Origin: Archivesica marissinica
Lineage: Eukaryota; Mollusca; Bivalvia; Venerida; Vesicomyidae
Assembly: GCA_014843695.1 (NCBI GenBank)
Contig: CM026397.1
Location: forward strand, 51,446,101-51,510,100
Direction: 5' to 3'
DNA: 64,000 bases
Shown one piece after another: positions 46,550 through 61,600 of this stretch (position 1 is its first letter; each line of letters opens with the position of its first letter). Both the position numbers and the translations under genes were made by a program. Under the pieces are notes generated by a model that was given only the letters and a program-made list of their open reading frames with translations, was not told the origin of the DNA and did no database searches.

Positions 46550-49500
46550 CTGTGACTGTTCCCGTGTTACTGGGTCTGTGTAACTGTGTCCGTGTGACTC
46601 TATCTGTGTGACTCTCTCTCTGTGTGTGACTGTGTCTGTGTGACTGTGTCCGTGTGACTCTATCTGTGTGACTCTATCTGTGTGACTGTGCCCGTGTGAC
46701 TCTCTCTGTGTGACTGTGTCTGTGTAACCCTATATGTGTGTCTGTGTGACTGTGACTGTGCCCGTTTGACTGTGTGTGTGTGACTGTGTCTCTGTGAATG
46801 TGTGTGTTTGTGACTGTGTCTGTGTGACTGTTTCCGTGTGACTCTATCTGTGTGAATGTGTCCGTGTGACTGTGTCTGTGTGACTGTATCTGTGTGACCG
46901 TGTGACTGTGCCCGTGCAACTGTGTCTGTGTAACTCTAACTGTGTGACTGTGTCTATGTGACTGTGCCCGTGTGACTGTGTCTATGTGACTGTGCCCGTG
47001 TGACTGTGTCCGTGTGACTGTGCCAGTGTGACTATGTCCGTGCAACTGTGTCTGTGTGACTATATCTGTGTGACTGTGTCTGTGTGACTGTGCCCGTGTG
47101 ACTGTGTCTGTGTGACTCTATCTGTGTGACTGTGTCCGTGTGACTGTGTCTATGTGAATGTGTCTGTGTGACTGTGTCTGTGTGACTGTGTTCGTGTGAC
47201 TGTGTCTGTGTGACTCTATCTGTGTGACTATGTCCGTGCAACTGGGTCTATGTGGCTCTATCTGTGTGACTGTGCCCGTGTGACTGTGTCCGTGTGACTC
47301 TATCTGGGTGACTGTGCCCGTGTGACTGTGTCTGTGTGACTCTATCTGTGTGACTATGTCCGTGCAACTGGGTCTATGTGGCTCTGTCTGTGCCCGTGTG
47401 ACTGTGTCCGTGTGACTCTATCTGGGTGACTGTGCACGTGTGACTATGCCCGTGTGACTGTGCCCGTGTGACTATGTCCATGCAACTGTGTATGTGTGAC
47501 TACATATGTGAGACTGTGTCTGTGTGACTGTGCCCGTGTGACTGTGTCTGTGTGACTGTGCCCGTGTGACTGTGACTGTGCCCGTGTGACTGTGTCTGTG
47601 TGACTGTGTCTGTGTGACTGTGCCCGTGCGACTGTGTCTGTGTGACTGTGCCCGTGCGACTGTGTCCGTGTGATTGTTCCCGTGTGACTGTGTCTATGTG
47701 ACTGTGTCCGTGTGACTCTATCTGTGTGACTCTATATGTGTGACTCTCTCTGTGTGACTGTGTCTGTGTGACGCTATCTGTGTGACTGTGTATGTGTGAC
47801 TGTGCCCGTGTGACTGTGCCCGTGTGACAGTGTACGTGTGACTGTGTCTGTGTTACTGTGTCTGTGTGACTGTGCCCGTGCGACTGAGTATGTGTGATTG
47901 TGCCCGTGTGACTGTGTCTGTGTGACTGTGTCTGTGTGACTGTGTCTATGTGACTGTGTCTGTGTGACTGTGTCTGTGTGACTGTGTCCGTGTGACTGTG
48001 CCCGTGTGACTGTGTCTGTGTGACTGTGACTGTGTCTGTGTGACTGTGTCTGTGTGACTGTGCCCGTGCGACTGTGTCTGTGTGATTGTGCCCGTGTGAC
48101 TGTGTCTGTGTGACTGCGTCCGCGTGACTGTGTCCGTGTGACTGTGCCCCTGTGACTATGTCCGTGTGACTGTTCCCGTGTGACTGTGTCTGTGTAACTC
48201 TGTCCGTGTGACTCTATCTGTGTGACTCTATCTGTGTGACTCTCTCTCTGTGTGAATGTGTCTGTGTGACTGTGTCCGTGTGACTCTATCTGTGTGACTG
48301 TGCCCGTGTGGCTCTCTCTGTGTGACTGTTTCTGTGTGACACTATCTGTGTGACTGTGTCTGTGTGACTGTGCCCGTGTGACTGCGCCCGTGTGACGGTG
48401 TGTGTGTGTGACTGTGTCTCTGTGACTGTGTGTGTGTGTGACTGTGTCTGTGTGACTGTGTCCGTGTGACCCTATTTGTGTGACTGTGTCCGTGTGGCTG
48501 TGTCTGTGTGCCTGTGTATGTGTGACTGTGCCCGTGTGACTGTGTCCGTGTGATTCTATCTGGGTGACTGTGCCCGTGTGACTGTGTCTGTGTGACTGTG
48601 CCCGTGTGACTGTGTCTGTGTGACTATCTGTGTGACTGTGTCCGTGTGACGGTGTCTGTGTGAATGTGTCTGTGAGATTGTGTCTGTGTGACTGTGTCCG
48701 TGTGACTGTGTCTGTGTGTCTCTATCTGTGTGACTATGCCCGTGTGACTGTGTCCGTGTGATCTGGGTGACTGTGCCCGTGTGACTATGCCCGTGTGACT
48801 GTGCCCGTGTGACTATATCCATGCAACTGTGTCTGTGTGACTACATCTGTTTGACTGTGTCTGTGTGACTGTGCCCGTGTGACTGTGTCTGTGTGACTGT
48901 GCCCGTGTGACTGTGTCTGTGTGACTGTGCCCGTGTGACTATGTCTGTTTGAGTGTGTCTGTGTGACTGTGTCTGTGTGACTGTGTCTGTGTGACTGTGC
49001 CCGTGCGACTGTGTCTGTGTGATTGTGCCCGTGTGACTGTGTCTGTGTGACTGTGTCTGTGTCTGTGTGACTGCGTCCGCGTGACTGTGTCCGTGTGACT
49101 GTGCTCCTGTGACTATGTCCGTGTGACTGTTCCCGTGTGACTGTGTCTGTGTAACTGTGTCCGTGTGACTCTATCTGTGTGACTCTATCTGTGTGACTCT
49201 CTCTGTGTGTGAATGTGTCTGTGTGACTGTGTCCGTGTGACTCTATCTGTGTGACTCTATCTGTGTGACTGTGCCCGTGTGGCTCTCTCTGTGTGTGACT
49301 GTTTCTGTGTGACACTATCTGTGTGACTGTGTCTGTGTGACTGAGCACGTGTGACTGCGCCCGTGTGACGGTGTGTGTGTGTGTGACTGTGTCTGTGTGA
49401 CTGTGTCTGTGTGACTATGTCTGTGTGACTGTGTCTGTGTGTCTGTGTCCGTGTGACTCTATCTGTGTGACTGTCCGTGTGACTGTGTATGTGTGACTCT

Positions 49501-52500
49501 ATCTGTGTGACTGTGTCCGTGTGACTGTGCCCGTGCAACTGTATCTGTGTGACTGTGTCTGTGTGACTGTGCCCGTGCAACTGTGTCTGTGTGACTGTGT
49601 CTGTGTGACTGTGCCCGTGTGACTGTGTCCGTGTGACTCTATCTGGGTGACTGTGCCCGTGTGACTATGCCCGTGTGACTGTGCCCGTGTGACTATGTCC
49701 GTGCAACTGTGTCTGTGTGACTATATCTGTGTGACTGTGTCTGTGTGACTGTGCCCGTGTGACTGTGTCTGTGTGACTGTGTCTGTGTGACTCTATCTGT
49801 GTGACTGTGTCCGTGTGGCTGTGTCTGTGTGAATGTGTCTGTCTGACTGTGTCTGTGTGACTGTGTCTGTGTGACTGTGTCTGTGTGACTGTATCTGTGT
49901 GACTATGTCCGTGCAACTGGGTCTATGTGGCTCTATCTGTGTGACTGTGCCCGTGTGACTGTGTCCGTGTGACTCTTTCTGGGTGACTGTGCCCGTGTGA
50001 CTATGCCCGTGTGACTGTGCCCGTGTGACTATGTCCATGCAACTGTGTCTGTGTGACTACATATGTGTGACTGTGTCTGTGTGACTGTGCCCGTGTGACT
50101 GTGTCTGTGTGACTGTGACTGTGTCTGTGTGACTGTGCCCGTGTGACTGTGTCTGTGTGACTCTATCTGTGTGACTGTGCCCGTGCGACTGTGTCTGTGT
50201 GACTGTGCTCGTGTGACTGTGTCTGTGTGACTGTGTCTGTGTGACTGTGTCCGTGTGACTGTGTCTGTGTGACTGTGTCTGTGTGATTGCGTCCGTGTGA
50301 CTGTTTCCGTGTGACTGTGCCTCTGGGACTGTGTCCGTGTGACTGTTCCCGTGTTACTGGGTCTGTGTAACTGTGTCCGTGTGACTCTATCTGTGTGACT
50401 CTCTCTCTCTCTGTGTGACTGTGTCTGTGTGACTGTGTCCGTGTGACTCTATCTGTGTGACTCTATCTGTGTGACTGTGCCCGTGTGACTCTCTATGTGT
50501 GACTGTGTCTGTGTAACCCTATATGTGTGTCTGTGTGACTGTGACTGTGCCCGTGTGTGACTGTGTCTCTGTGAATGTGTGTGTTTGTGACTGTGTCTGT
50601 GTGACTGTTTCCGTGTGACTCTATCTGTGTGAATGTGTCCGTGTGACTGTGTCTGTGTGACTGTATCTGTGTGACCGTGTGACTGTGCCCGTGCAACTGT
50701 GTCTGTGTGACTCTAACTGTGTGACTGTGTCTATGTGACTGTGCCCGTGTGACTGTGTCCGTGTGACTGTGCCAGTGTGACTATGTCCGTGCAACTGTGT
50801 CTGTGTGACTATATCTGTGTGACTGTGTCTGTGTGACTGCCCGTGTAACTGTGTCTGTGTGACTGTGCCCGTGTGACTGTGTCTGTGTGACTCTATCTGT
50901 GTGACTGTGTCCGTGTGACTGTGTCTATGTGAATGTGTCTGTGTGACTGTGTCTGTGTGACTGTGTTCGTGTGACTGTGTCTGTGTGACTCTATCTGTGT
51001 GACTATGTCCGTGCAACTGGGTCTATGTGGCTCTATCTGTGTGACTGTGCCCGTGTGACTGTGTCCGTGTGACTCTATCTGGGTGACTGTGCCCGTGTGA
51101 CTGTGTCTGTGTGACTCTATCTGTGTGACTATGTCCGTGCAACTGGGTCTATGTGGCTCTGTCTGTGCCCGTGTGACTGTGTCCGTGTGACTCTATCTGG
51201 GTGACTGTGCACGTGTGACTATGCCCGTGTGACTGTGCCCGTGTGACTATGTCCATGCAACTGTGTATGTGTGACTACATATGTGAGACTGTGTCTGTGT
51301 GACTGTGCCCGTGTGACTGTGTCTGTGTGACTGTGCCCGTGTGACTGACTGTGCCCGTGTGACTGTGTCTGTGTGACTGTGTCTGTGTGACTGTGCCCGT
51401 GCGACTGTGTCTGTGTGACTGTGCCCGTGCGACTGTGTCCGTGTGATTGTTCCCGTGTGACTGTGTCTATGTGACTGTGTCCGTGTGACTCTATCTGTGT
51501 GACTCTATATGTGTGACTCTCTCTGTGTGACTGTGTCTGTGTGACGCTATCTGTGTGACTGTGTATGTGTGACTGTGCCCGTGTGACTGTGCCCGTGTGA
51601 CAGTGTACGTGTGACTGTGTCTGTGTTACTGTGTCTGTGTGAATGTGCCCGTGCGACTGAGTATGTGTGATTGTGCCCGTGTGACTGTGTCTGTGTGACT
51701 GTGTCTGTGTGACTGTGTCTATGTGACTGTGTCTGTGTGACTGTGTCTGTGTGACTGTGTCCGTGTGACTGTGCCCGTGTGACTGTGTCTGTGTGACTGT
51801 GACTGTGTCTGTGTGACTGTGTCTGTGTGACTGTGCCCGTGCGACTGTGTCTGTGTGATTGTGCCCGTGTGACTGTGTCTGTGTGACTGTGTCTGTGTGA
51901 CTGTGTCTGTGTGACTGTGTCTGTGTGACTGCGTCCGCGTGACTGTGTCCGTGTGACTGTGCCCCTGTGACTATGTCCGTGTGACTGTTCCCGTGTGACT
52001 GTGTCTGTGTAACTCTGTCCGTGTGACTCTATCTGTGTGACTCTATCTGTGTGACTCTCTCTCTGTGTGAATGTGTCTGTGTGACTGTGTCCGTGTGACT
52101 CTATCTGTGTGACTGTGCCCGTGTGGCTCTCTCTGTGTGACTGTTTCTGTGTGACACTATCTGTGTGACTGTGTCTGTGTGACTGTGCCCGTGTGACTGC
52201 GCCCGTGTGACGGTGTGTGTGTGTGACTGTGTCTCTGTGACTGTGTGTGTGTGTGACTGTGTCTGTGTGACTGTGTCCGTGTGACCCTATTTGTGTGACT
52301 GTGTCCGTGTGGCTGTGTCTGTGTGCCTGTGTATGTGTGACTGTGCCCGTGTGACTGTGTCTGTGTGACCGTGTGACTGTGCCCGTGCAACTGTGTCTGT
52401 GTGACTGTGCCCGTGTGACTGTGTCTGTGTGACCGTGTGACTGTGCCCGTGCAACTGTGTCTGTGTGACTGTGCCCGTGTGACTGTGTCCGTGTGATTCT

Positions 52501-55500
52501 ATCTGGGTGACTGTGCCCGTGTGACTGTGTCTGTGTGACTGTGCCCGTGTGACTGTGTCTGTGTGACTATCTGTGTGACTGTGTCCGTGTGACGGTGTCT
52601 GTGTGAATGTGTCTGTGAGACTGTGTCTGTGTGACTGTGTCCGTGTGACCCTATTTGTGTGACTGTGTCCGTGTGGCTGTGTCTGTGTGCCTGTGTATGT
52701 GTGACTGTGCCCGTGTGACTGTGTCCGTGTGATTCTATCTGGGTGACTGTGCCCGTGTGACTGTGTCTGTGTGACTGTGCCCGTGTGACTGTGTCTGTGT
52801 GACTATCTGTGTGACTGTGTCCGTGTGACGGTGTCTGTGTGAATGTGTCTGTGAGATTGTGTCTGTGTGACTGTGTCCGTGTGACTCTATCTGTGTGACT
52901 GTGCCCGTGTGGCTCTCTCTGTGTGACTGTTTCTGTGTGACACTATCTGTGTGACTGTGTCTGTGTGACTGTGCCCGTGTGACTGCGCCCGTGTGACGGT
53001 GTGTGTGTGTGACTGTGTCTCTGTGACTGTGTGTGTGTGTGACTGTGTCTGTGTGACTGTGTCCGTGTGACCCTATTTGTGTGACTGTGTCCGTGTGGCT
53101 GTGTCTGTGTGCCTGTGTATGTGTGACTGCCCGTGTGACTGTGTCTGTGTGACCGTGTGACTGTGCCCGTGCAACTGTGTCTGTGTGGTTCTATCTGTGT
53201 GACTATGTCCGAGCAACTGGGTATGTGTGGCTCTATCTGTGTGACTCTATATTTGAGACTCTATCTGTGTGACTGTGTCTGTGTGACTGTATCTGTGTGA
53301 CTGTGTCTGTGTGACTGTGCCCGTGCGACTGTGTCCGTGTGACTGTGCCCGTGTGACTGTGTCTGTGTGACTGTGTATGTGTGACTGTGCCCGTGCGTCT
53401 GTGTGACTGTGCCCGTGTGACTGTGACTGTGTGACTGTGTCTGTGTGATTGTGTCTGTGTGAATGTGTCCGTGTGACTGTTCCCGTGTGACTGTGTCTGT
53501 GTGACTGTGTCCGTGTATCTCTATCTGTGTGACACTATCTGTGTGACTCTCTCTGTGTGACTGTGTCTATGTGACTGTGTCCGTGTGATTCTATCTGTGT
53601 GACTCTATCTATGTGACTCTATCTGTGTGACTCTCTGTGTGTGACTGTTTCTGTGTGACTCTATCTGTGTGTCTGTGTCACTGTGCCCGTGAGACTGTGC
53701 CCCTGTGACTGTGTCTGTGTCACTGTGCCCGTGAGACTGTGCCCCTGTGACTGTGTCTGTGTGACTGTGTCTCTGTGTCTGTGTGACTGTGTCTGTGTGA
53801 CTGTGTCCGTGTGACTCTATCTGTGTGACTTTGTCCGTGTGACTGTGACTGTGTGACTGTGTATGTGTGACTGTGCCCGTGTGACTGTGTATGTGTGACT
53901 GTGTCTGTGTTACTCTATCTGTGTGACTGGTTCTGTGTGACTGTGCCCGTGCAACTGTGTCTGTGTGACTGTGTCTGTGTGACTGTGCCCGTGTGACTGT
54001 GTCCGTGTGACTCTAACTGGGTGACTGTGCCCGTGTGACTATGCCCGTGTGACTATGCCCGTGTGACTGTACCCGTGTGACTATCTCCGTGCAACTGTGT
54101 CTGTGTGACTATATCTGTGTGACTGTGCCTGTGTGACTGTGCCCGTGTGACTGTATGTGTGCTGTGCCCGTGTGACTGTGTCTGTGTGACCCTATCTGTG
54201 TGACTGTGTCCATGTGACTGTGTCTGTGTGACTGTGTCTGTGTGACTGTGTCGTGTGACTATGTATGTGTGACTGTGTCCGTGTGACTGTGCCCGTGTGA
54301 CTGTGTCTGTTTGACTATATCTGTGTGACTGTGTCCGTGTGACTGTGTATGTGTGACTGTGTATGTGTGACTGTGTCTGTGTTACTCTATCTGTGTGACT
54401 GGTTCTGTGTGACTGTGCCCGTGCAACTGTGTCTGTGTGACTCACCGCCCGTGTGACTGTGTCCGTGTGACTCTAACTGGGTGACTGTGCCCGTGTGACT
54501 ATGCCCGTGTGACTATGCCCGTGTGACTGTACCCGTGTGACTATCTCCGTGCAACTGTGTCTGTGTGACTATATCTGTGTGACTGTGCCTGTGTGACTGT
54601 GCCCGTGTGACTGTATGTGTGGCTGTGCCCGTGTGACTGTGTCTGTGTGACCCTATCTGTGTGACTGTGTCCATGTGACTGTGTCTGTGTGACTGTGTCT
54701 GTGTGACTGTGTCCGTGTGACTATGTATGTGTGACTGTGTCCGTGTGACTGTGCCCGTGTGACTGTGTCTGTTTGACTATATCTGTGTGACTGTGTCCGT
54801 GTGACTGTGTATGTGTGACTGTGTATGTGTGACTGTGTCTGTGTTACTGTGTCTGTGTGTCTGTGCTTGTGTGACTGTGTGTGTTTGACTGTGTCTATGT
54901 GACTTAGTGTGTGTGACTGTGTCTGTGTAACTGTGTCCGTGTGACTCTATCTGTGTGACTGTATCCGTGTGACTGTGTCTGTGTGACTGTGTATATGTGA
55001 CTTTGTCCGTGTGACTGTGTCTGTGTGACTGTGTCTGTGTCACATTGTGACTGTGCCCGTGCAACTGTGTCTGTGTGACTCTATCTGTGTGACTGTGTCT
55101 GTGTGACAGTTCCCGTGCAACTGTGTGACTGTGTCTGTGTGACTGTGCCCGTGTGACTGTGTCCGTGTGACTCTATCTGGGTGACTGTGCCCGTGTGACT
55201 GTGTCCGTGTGACTGTGTCTGTATGACTCTATCTGTGTGACTATGTCCGTGTGACTGTGTCTGTGTGGCTCTATCTGTGTGACTATGTCCGTGCAACTGG
55301 GTATGTGTGGCTCTATCTGTGTGACTATCTTTGTGACTCTATCTGTGTGACTGTGTCTGTGTGACTGTATCTGTGTGACTGTGTGACTGTGCCCGTGTGA
55401 CTGTGTCCGTGTGACTGTGCCCGTGTGACTGTGTCTGTGTGACTGTCTGTTTGACTGTGTCTGTGTGACTGTGTCTGTGTGACTGTGCCCATGCGACTGT

Positions 55501-58500
55501 GTATGTGTGAATGTGCCCGTGTGACTGTGTCTGTGTGACTGTGTCTGTGTGACTGTGCCCGTGCGACTGTGTATGTGTGACTGTGCCCGTGTGACGGTGT
55601 CTGTGTGACTGTGTCTGTGTGACTGTGCCCGTGTGACTGTGTCTGTGTGACTGTGTATGTGTGTCTGTGTGACTGTGTCCGTGTGACTGTGTCCGTGTGA
55701 CTATGCCCGTGTGACTATGTCCGTATGACTGTTCCCGTGTGACTGTGTCTGTGTGACTGTGTCCGTATGACTCTATCTGTGTGACTCTATCTGTGTGACT
55801 ATCTATGTGTGACTCTCTGTGTGTGACTGTGTCTATGTGGCTGTGTCCGTGTGCTTCTATCTGTGTGACTCTATATGTTTGACTCTATCTGTGTGACTGT
55901 GTCTGTGTGACTGTGCCGATGCGACTGTGTCCGTGTAACTGTGCCCGTGTGACTGTGTCTGTGTGACTCTCTGTGTGACTGTGTCTGTGTGACTGTGTCT
56001 GTGTGACTGTGCCCGTGCGACTGTGTCTGTGTGACTATGCCCATGTGACTGTGTCTGTGTGACTGTGTCTGTGTGTCTGTGTGACTGTGTCCGTGTGACT
56101 GTGTCCGTGTGACTGTGCCCGTGTGACTGTGTCTGTGTGACTGTTTCCGTGTGACTCTATCTGTGTGACTCTATGTGTGTGACTCCCTCTGTGTGACTGT
56201 GTCTATGTGACTGTGTCCGTGTGATTCTATCTGTGTGACTCTATATGTGTGACTCTCTCTGTGTGACTGTGTCTGTTTGACTCTATCTGTGTGACTGTGT
56301 CTGTGTGAATGTGCCCGTGTGACTATGTCTGTGCAACTGTGTCTGTGTGACTATATCTGTGTGACTGTGTCTGTGTGACTGTGCCAGTGTGACTGTCTGT
56401 GTGACTGTGCCCGTGTGACTGTGTCTGTGTGACTCTATATGTGTCACTGTGTCCGTGTCACTGTGTCTGTGTGAATATGTATGTGTGACTGTGTCTGTGT
56501 GACTGTGTCCGTATGACTGTGTCTGTGTGACTGTGCCCGTGTGACTGTCTATGTGACTCTATCTGTGTGACTGTGTCCGAGTGACTGTGTCTGTGTGACT
56601 TTGTATGTGTGACTGTGTATGTGTGTCTGTGTGACTGTGTCTGTGTGACTGTGTATATGTGACATTGTCCGTGTGACTGTGTCTGTGTGGCTGTGTCTGT
56701 GTGACCGTGTGACTGTGCCCGTGCTACTGTGTCTGTGTGACTCTATCTGTGTGACAGTTCCCGTGCAACTTTGTCTGTGTGACTGTGTCTGTGTGACTGT
56801 GCCCGTGTGACTGTGTCCGTGTGACTCTATCTGGGTGACTGTGCCCGTGTGACTATGTCCGTGTGACTGTGTCTGTGTGGCTCTATCTGTGTGACTATGT
56901 CCGTGCAACTGGGTATGTGTGGCTCTATCTGTGTGACTCTATCTTTGTGACTCTATCTGTGTGACTGTGTCTGTGTGACTGTATCTGTGTGACTGTGTCT
57001 GTGTGACTGTGCCCGTGCGTCTGTGTGACTGTGTCTGTGTGATTGTGTCTGTGTGACTGTGTCCGTGTGACTGTTCCCGTGTGACTGTGTCTGTGTGACT
57101 GTGTCCGTGTGTCTCTATCTGTGTGACACTATCTGTGTGACTCTCTCTGTGTGACTCTATCTTTGTGACTCTTTGTGTGTGACTGTTTCTGTGTGACTCT
57201 ATCTGTGTGTCTGTGTCACTGTGCCCGTGAGACTGTGCCCGTGTGACTGTGTCTGTGTGACTGTGTCTCTGTGTCTGTGTGACTGTGTCTGTGTGACTGT
57301 GTCCGTGTGACTCTATCTGTGTGACTTTGTCCGTGTGACTGTGTATGTGTGACTGTGCCCGTGTGACTGTGTATGTGTGACTGTGTCTGTGTGACTGTGT
57401 CCGTGTTACTGTGCCCGTGCAACTGTGTCTGTGTGACTCTATCTGTGTGACTCTATCTGTATGACTCTGCCCGTGCAACTGTGTCTGTGTGACTGTGTAT
57501 GTGTGACTGTGCCCGTGTGACTGTGTCCGTGTGACTCTATCTGGGTGACTGTGCCCGTGTGACTGTGCCCGTGTGACTATGTCCGTGCAACTGTGTCTGT
57601 GTGACTATATCTGTGTGACTGTGTCTATGTGACTGTGCCCGTGTGACTGTGTGACTGTGCCCGTGTGACTGTGTCTGTGTGACACTATCTGTGTGACTTT
57701 TTCCGTGTGACTGTGTCCATTTGACTGTGTATGTGTGACTGTGTATGTGTGTCTGTGTGACTGTGTATGTGTGACTGTGTCTGTGTGACTGTGTATGTGT
57801 GACTGTGTCTGTGTGACTGTGCCCGTGTGACTCTCTGTGTAACTGTGTATGTGTGACTGTGTATGTGTGTCTGTGTGACTGTGTCTGTGTGACTGTTTAT
57901 GTGTGACTCTATCTGTGTGACTGTGTCCGTGTGACTGTATCTATGTGACTGTGTCTGTGTGACTGTGCCCGTGCGACTGTGTATGTGTGACTGTGTCTGT
58001 GTGACTGTGCTCGTGTGACTGGTTCTGTGTGACTGTGCTCGTGTGACTGTGTCTGTGTGACTCTATCTGTGTGACTGTGTCCGTGTGACTGTGTCTGTGT
58101 GAATGTGTCTGTGTGACTGTATCTGTGTGACTGTGTCCGTGTGACTGTGTCTGTGTGACTGTGCCCGTGTGACTGTGTCTGTGTGACACTATCTGTGTGA
58201 CTGTGTCTGTGTGACTGTGCCCGTGTGACTGTGTCTGTATGACTCTATCTGTGTGACTATGTCCGTGTGACTGTGTCTGTGTGGCTCTATCTGTGTGACT
58301 ATGTCCGTGCAACTGGGTATGTGTGGCTCTATCTGTGTGACTATCTTTGTGACTCTATCTGTGTGACTGTGTCTGTGTGACTGTATCTGTGTGACTGTGT
58401 GACTGTGCCCGTGTGACTGTGTCCGTGTGACTGTGCCCGTGTGACTGTGTCTGTGTGACTGTCTGTTTGACTGTGTCTGTGTGACTGTGTCTGTGTGACT

Positions 58501-58619
58501 GTGCCCATGCGACTGTGTATGTGTGAATGTGCCCGTGTGACTGTGTCTGTGTGACTGTGTCTGTGTGACTGTGCCCGTGCGACTGTGTATGTGTGACTGT
58601 GCCCGTGTGACTGTATCTG

Positions 58620-61600
58620 TGTGACTGTGTCTGTGTGACTGTCCCGTGTGACTGTGTCTGTGTGACTGCGTATGTGTGTCTGTGTGACTGTGTCCGTGGA
58701 CTGTGTCCGTGTTACTGTGCCCGTGTTACTATGTCCGTATGACTGTTCCCGTGTGACTGTGTCTGTGTGACTGTGTCCTATGACTCTATCTGTGTGACTC
58801 TATCTGTGTACTATCTCTGTGTGACTCTCTGTGTTGACTGTGTCTATGTGGCTGTGTCCGTGTGCTTCTATCTGTTTGACTCTATATTTTTGACTCTATC
58901 TGTGTGACTGTGTCTGTGTGACTGTGCCCATGCGACTGTGTCCGTGTAACTGTGCCCGTGTGACTGTGTCTGTGTGACTCTCTGTGTGACTGTGTCTGTG
59001 TGACTGTGTCTGTGTGACTGTACCCGTGCGACTGTGTCTGTGTGACTATGCCCATGTGACTGTGTCTGTGTGACTGTGTCTGTGTGTCTGTGTGACTGTG
59101 TCCGTGTGACTGTGTCCGTGTGACTGTGCCCGTGTGACTGTGTCTGTGTGACTGTTTCCGTGTGACTATCTGTGTGACTCTATTTCTTGACTCCCTCTGT
59201 GTGACTGTGTCTATGTGACTGTGTCCGTGTGATTCTATCTGTGTGACTCTATATGTGTACTCTCTCTGTGTGACTGTGTCTGTTTGACTCTATCTGTGTG
59301 ACTGTGTCTGTGTGAATGTGCCCGTGTGACTAGTCTGTGCAACTGTGTCTGTGTGACTATATCTGTGTGACTGTGTCGTGTGACTGTGCCAGTGTGACTG
59401 TCTTGGACTGTGCCCGTGTGACTGTGTCTGTGTGACTCTATAACACCCACCTGTGTGAATATGTATGTGTGACTGTGTCTGTGTGACTGTGTACGTATGA
59501 CTGTGTCTGTGTGACTGTGCCCGTGTGACTGTATATGTGACTCTATCTGTGTAACTGTATCCGATTGACTGTGTCTGTGTGACATGTGTGACTGTGTATG
59601 TGTGTCTTTGTGACTGTGTCTGTATGACTGTGTCTGTGTGACTGTATATTGACATGTACGTGTGACTGTGTCTGTGTGGCTGTGTCTGTGTGACCGTGTG
59701 ACTGTGCCCGTGCTACTGTGTCTGTGTGACTCTATCTGTGTGACTGTGTCTGTGTGACAGTTCCCGTGCAACTTTGTCTGTGTGACTGTGTCTGTGTGAC
59801 TGTGCCCGTGTGACTGTGTCCGTGTGACTCTATCTGGGTGACTGTGCCCGTGTGACTATGTCCGTGTGACTGTGTCTGTGTGGCTCTATCTGTGTGACTA
59901 TGTCCGTGCAACTGGGTATGTGTGGCTCTATCTGTGTGACTCTATCTTTGTGACTCTATCTGTGTGACTGTGTCTGTGTGACTGTATCTGTGTGACTGTG
60001 TCTGTGTGACTGTGCCCGTGCGTCTGTGTGACTGTGTCTGTGTGATTGTGTCTGTGTGACTGTGTCCGTGTGACTGTTCCCGTGTGACTGTGTCTGTGTG
60101 ACTGTGTCCGTGTGTCTCTATCTGTGTGACACTATCTGTGTGACTCTCTCTGTGTGACTCTATCTTTGTGACTCTTTGTGTGTGACTGTTTCTGTGTGAC
60201 TCTATCTGTGTGTCTGTGTCACTGTGCCCGTGAGACTGTGCCCGTGTGACTGTGTCTGTGTGACTGTGTCTCTGTGTCTGTGTCTGTGTGACTGTGTCTG
60301 TGTGACTGTGTCCGTGTGACTCTATCTGTGAGACTTTGTCCGTGTGACTGTAAATGTGTGACTGTGTATGTGTGACTGTGCCCGTGTGACTGTGTACCCA
60401 CACCAACAACCAACCCACCACACACCACCACAAACCCACCACCCACATGTGACTGTGCCCGTGCAACTGTGTCCGTGTGACTCTATCTGTGAGACTTGTC
60501 CGTGTGACTGCAAATGTGTGACTGTGTCTGTGTGACTGTGCCCGTGTGACTGTGCCCGTGCATCTGGTGACTCTATCCGTGTGACTCTATCTGTGTGACT
60601 GTGCCCGTGCAACTGTGTCTGTGTGACTGTGTCTGTGTGACTGTGCCCGTGTAACCGTGTCCGTGTGAATGTGACTGTGAGATTGTGACTATCCGTGTGA
60701 CTGTGTCCGTGTGACTGTGTCTGTGTGGCTCTATCTGTGTGACTATGTCCGTGCAACTGGGTATGTGTGGCTCTATCTGTGTGACCTATCTTTGTGACTC
60801 TATCTGTGTGACTGTGTCTGTGTGACTGTATCTGTGTGACTGTGTGACTGTGTCCGTGTGACTGTGACCGTGTGACTGTGTCTGTGTGACTGTCTGTGTG
60901 ACTGTGTCTGTGTGACTGTGTCTGTGTGACTGTGCCCATGCGACTGTGTCTGTGTGAATGTGCCCGTGTGACTGTGTCTGTGTGACTGTGTCTGTGTGAC
61001 TGTGCCCGTGCGACTGTGTCTGTGTGACTGTGCCCGTGTGACTGTGTCTGTGTGACTGTGTCTGTGTGACTGTGCCGTGTGACTGTGTCTGTGTGACTGT
61101 GTATGTGTGTCTGTGTGACTGTGTCTGTGTCCGTGTGACTGCGCCGCGTGACTGTGTCCGTGTGACTGTGCCCGTGTGACTATGTCCGTATGACTGTTCC
61201 CGTGTGACTGTGTCTGTGTGACTGTGTCCGTGTGACTCTATCTGTGTGACTCTATCTGTGTGACTATCTCTGTGTGACTCTCTGTGTGTGACTGTGTCTA
61301 TGTGACTGTGTCCGTGTGCTTCTATATGTGTGACTCTATATGTTTGACTCTATCTGTGTGACTGTGTCTGTGTGACTGTGCCCGTGTGCTCTAACTGTGT
61401 GTGACTGTTCTGTGTGACTATCTGTGTGACTGTGTCTGTGTGACTGAGCACGTGTGACTGCGCCCGTGCGACTGTGTCTGTGTGACACCCATGTGACTGT
61501 GTCTGTGTGACTGTGTCTGTGTGTCTGTGTGACTGTGCCGTGTGACTGTGTCCGTGTGACTGTGCCCGTGTGACTGTGTCTGTGTGACTGTTCCGTGTGA

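Noticed and set aside
45494..46611. Plus-strand ORFs of about 350 codons across the gap
   Set aside because: They consist almost wholly of unknown residues from N.
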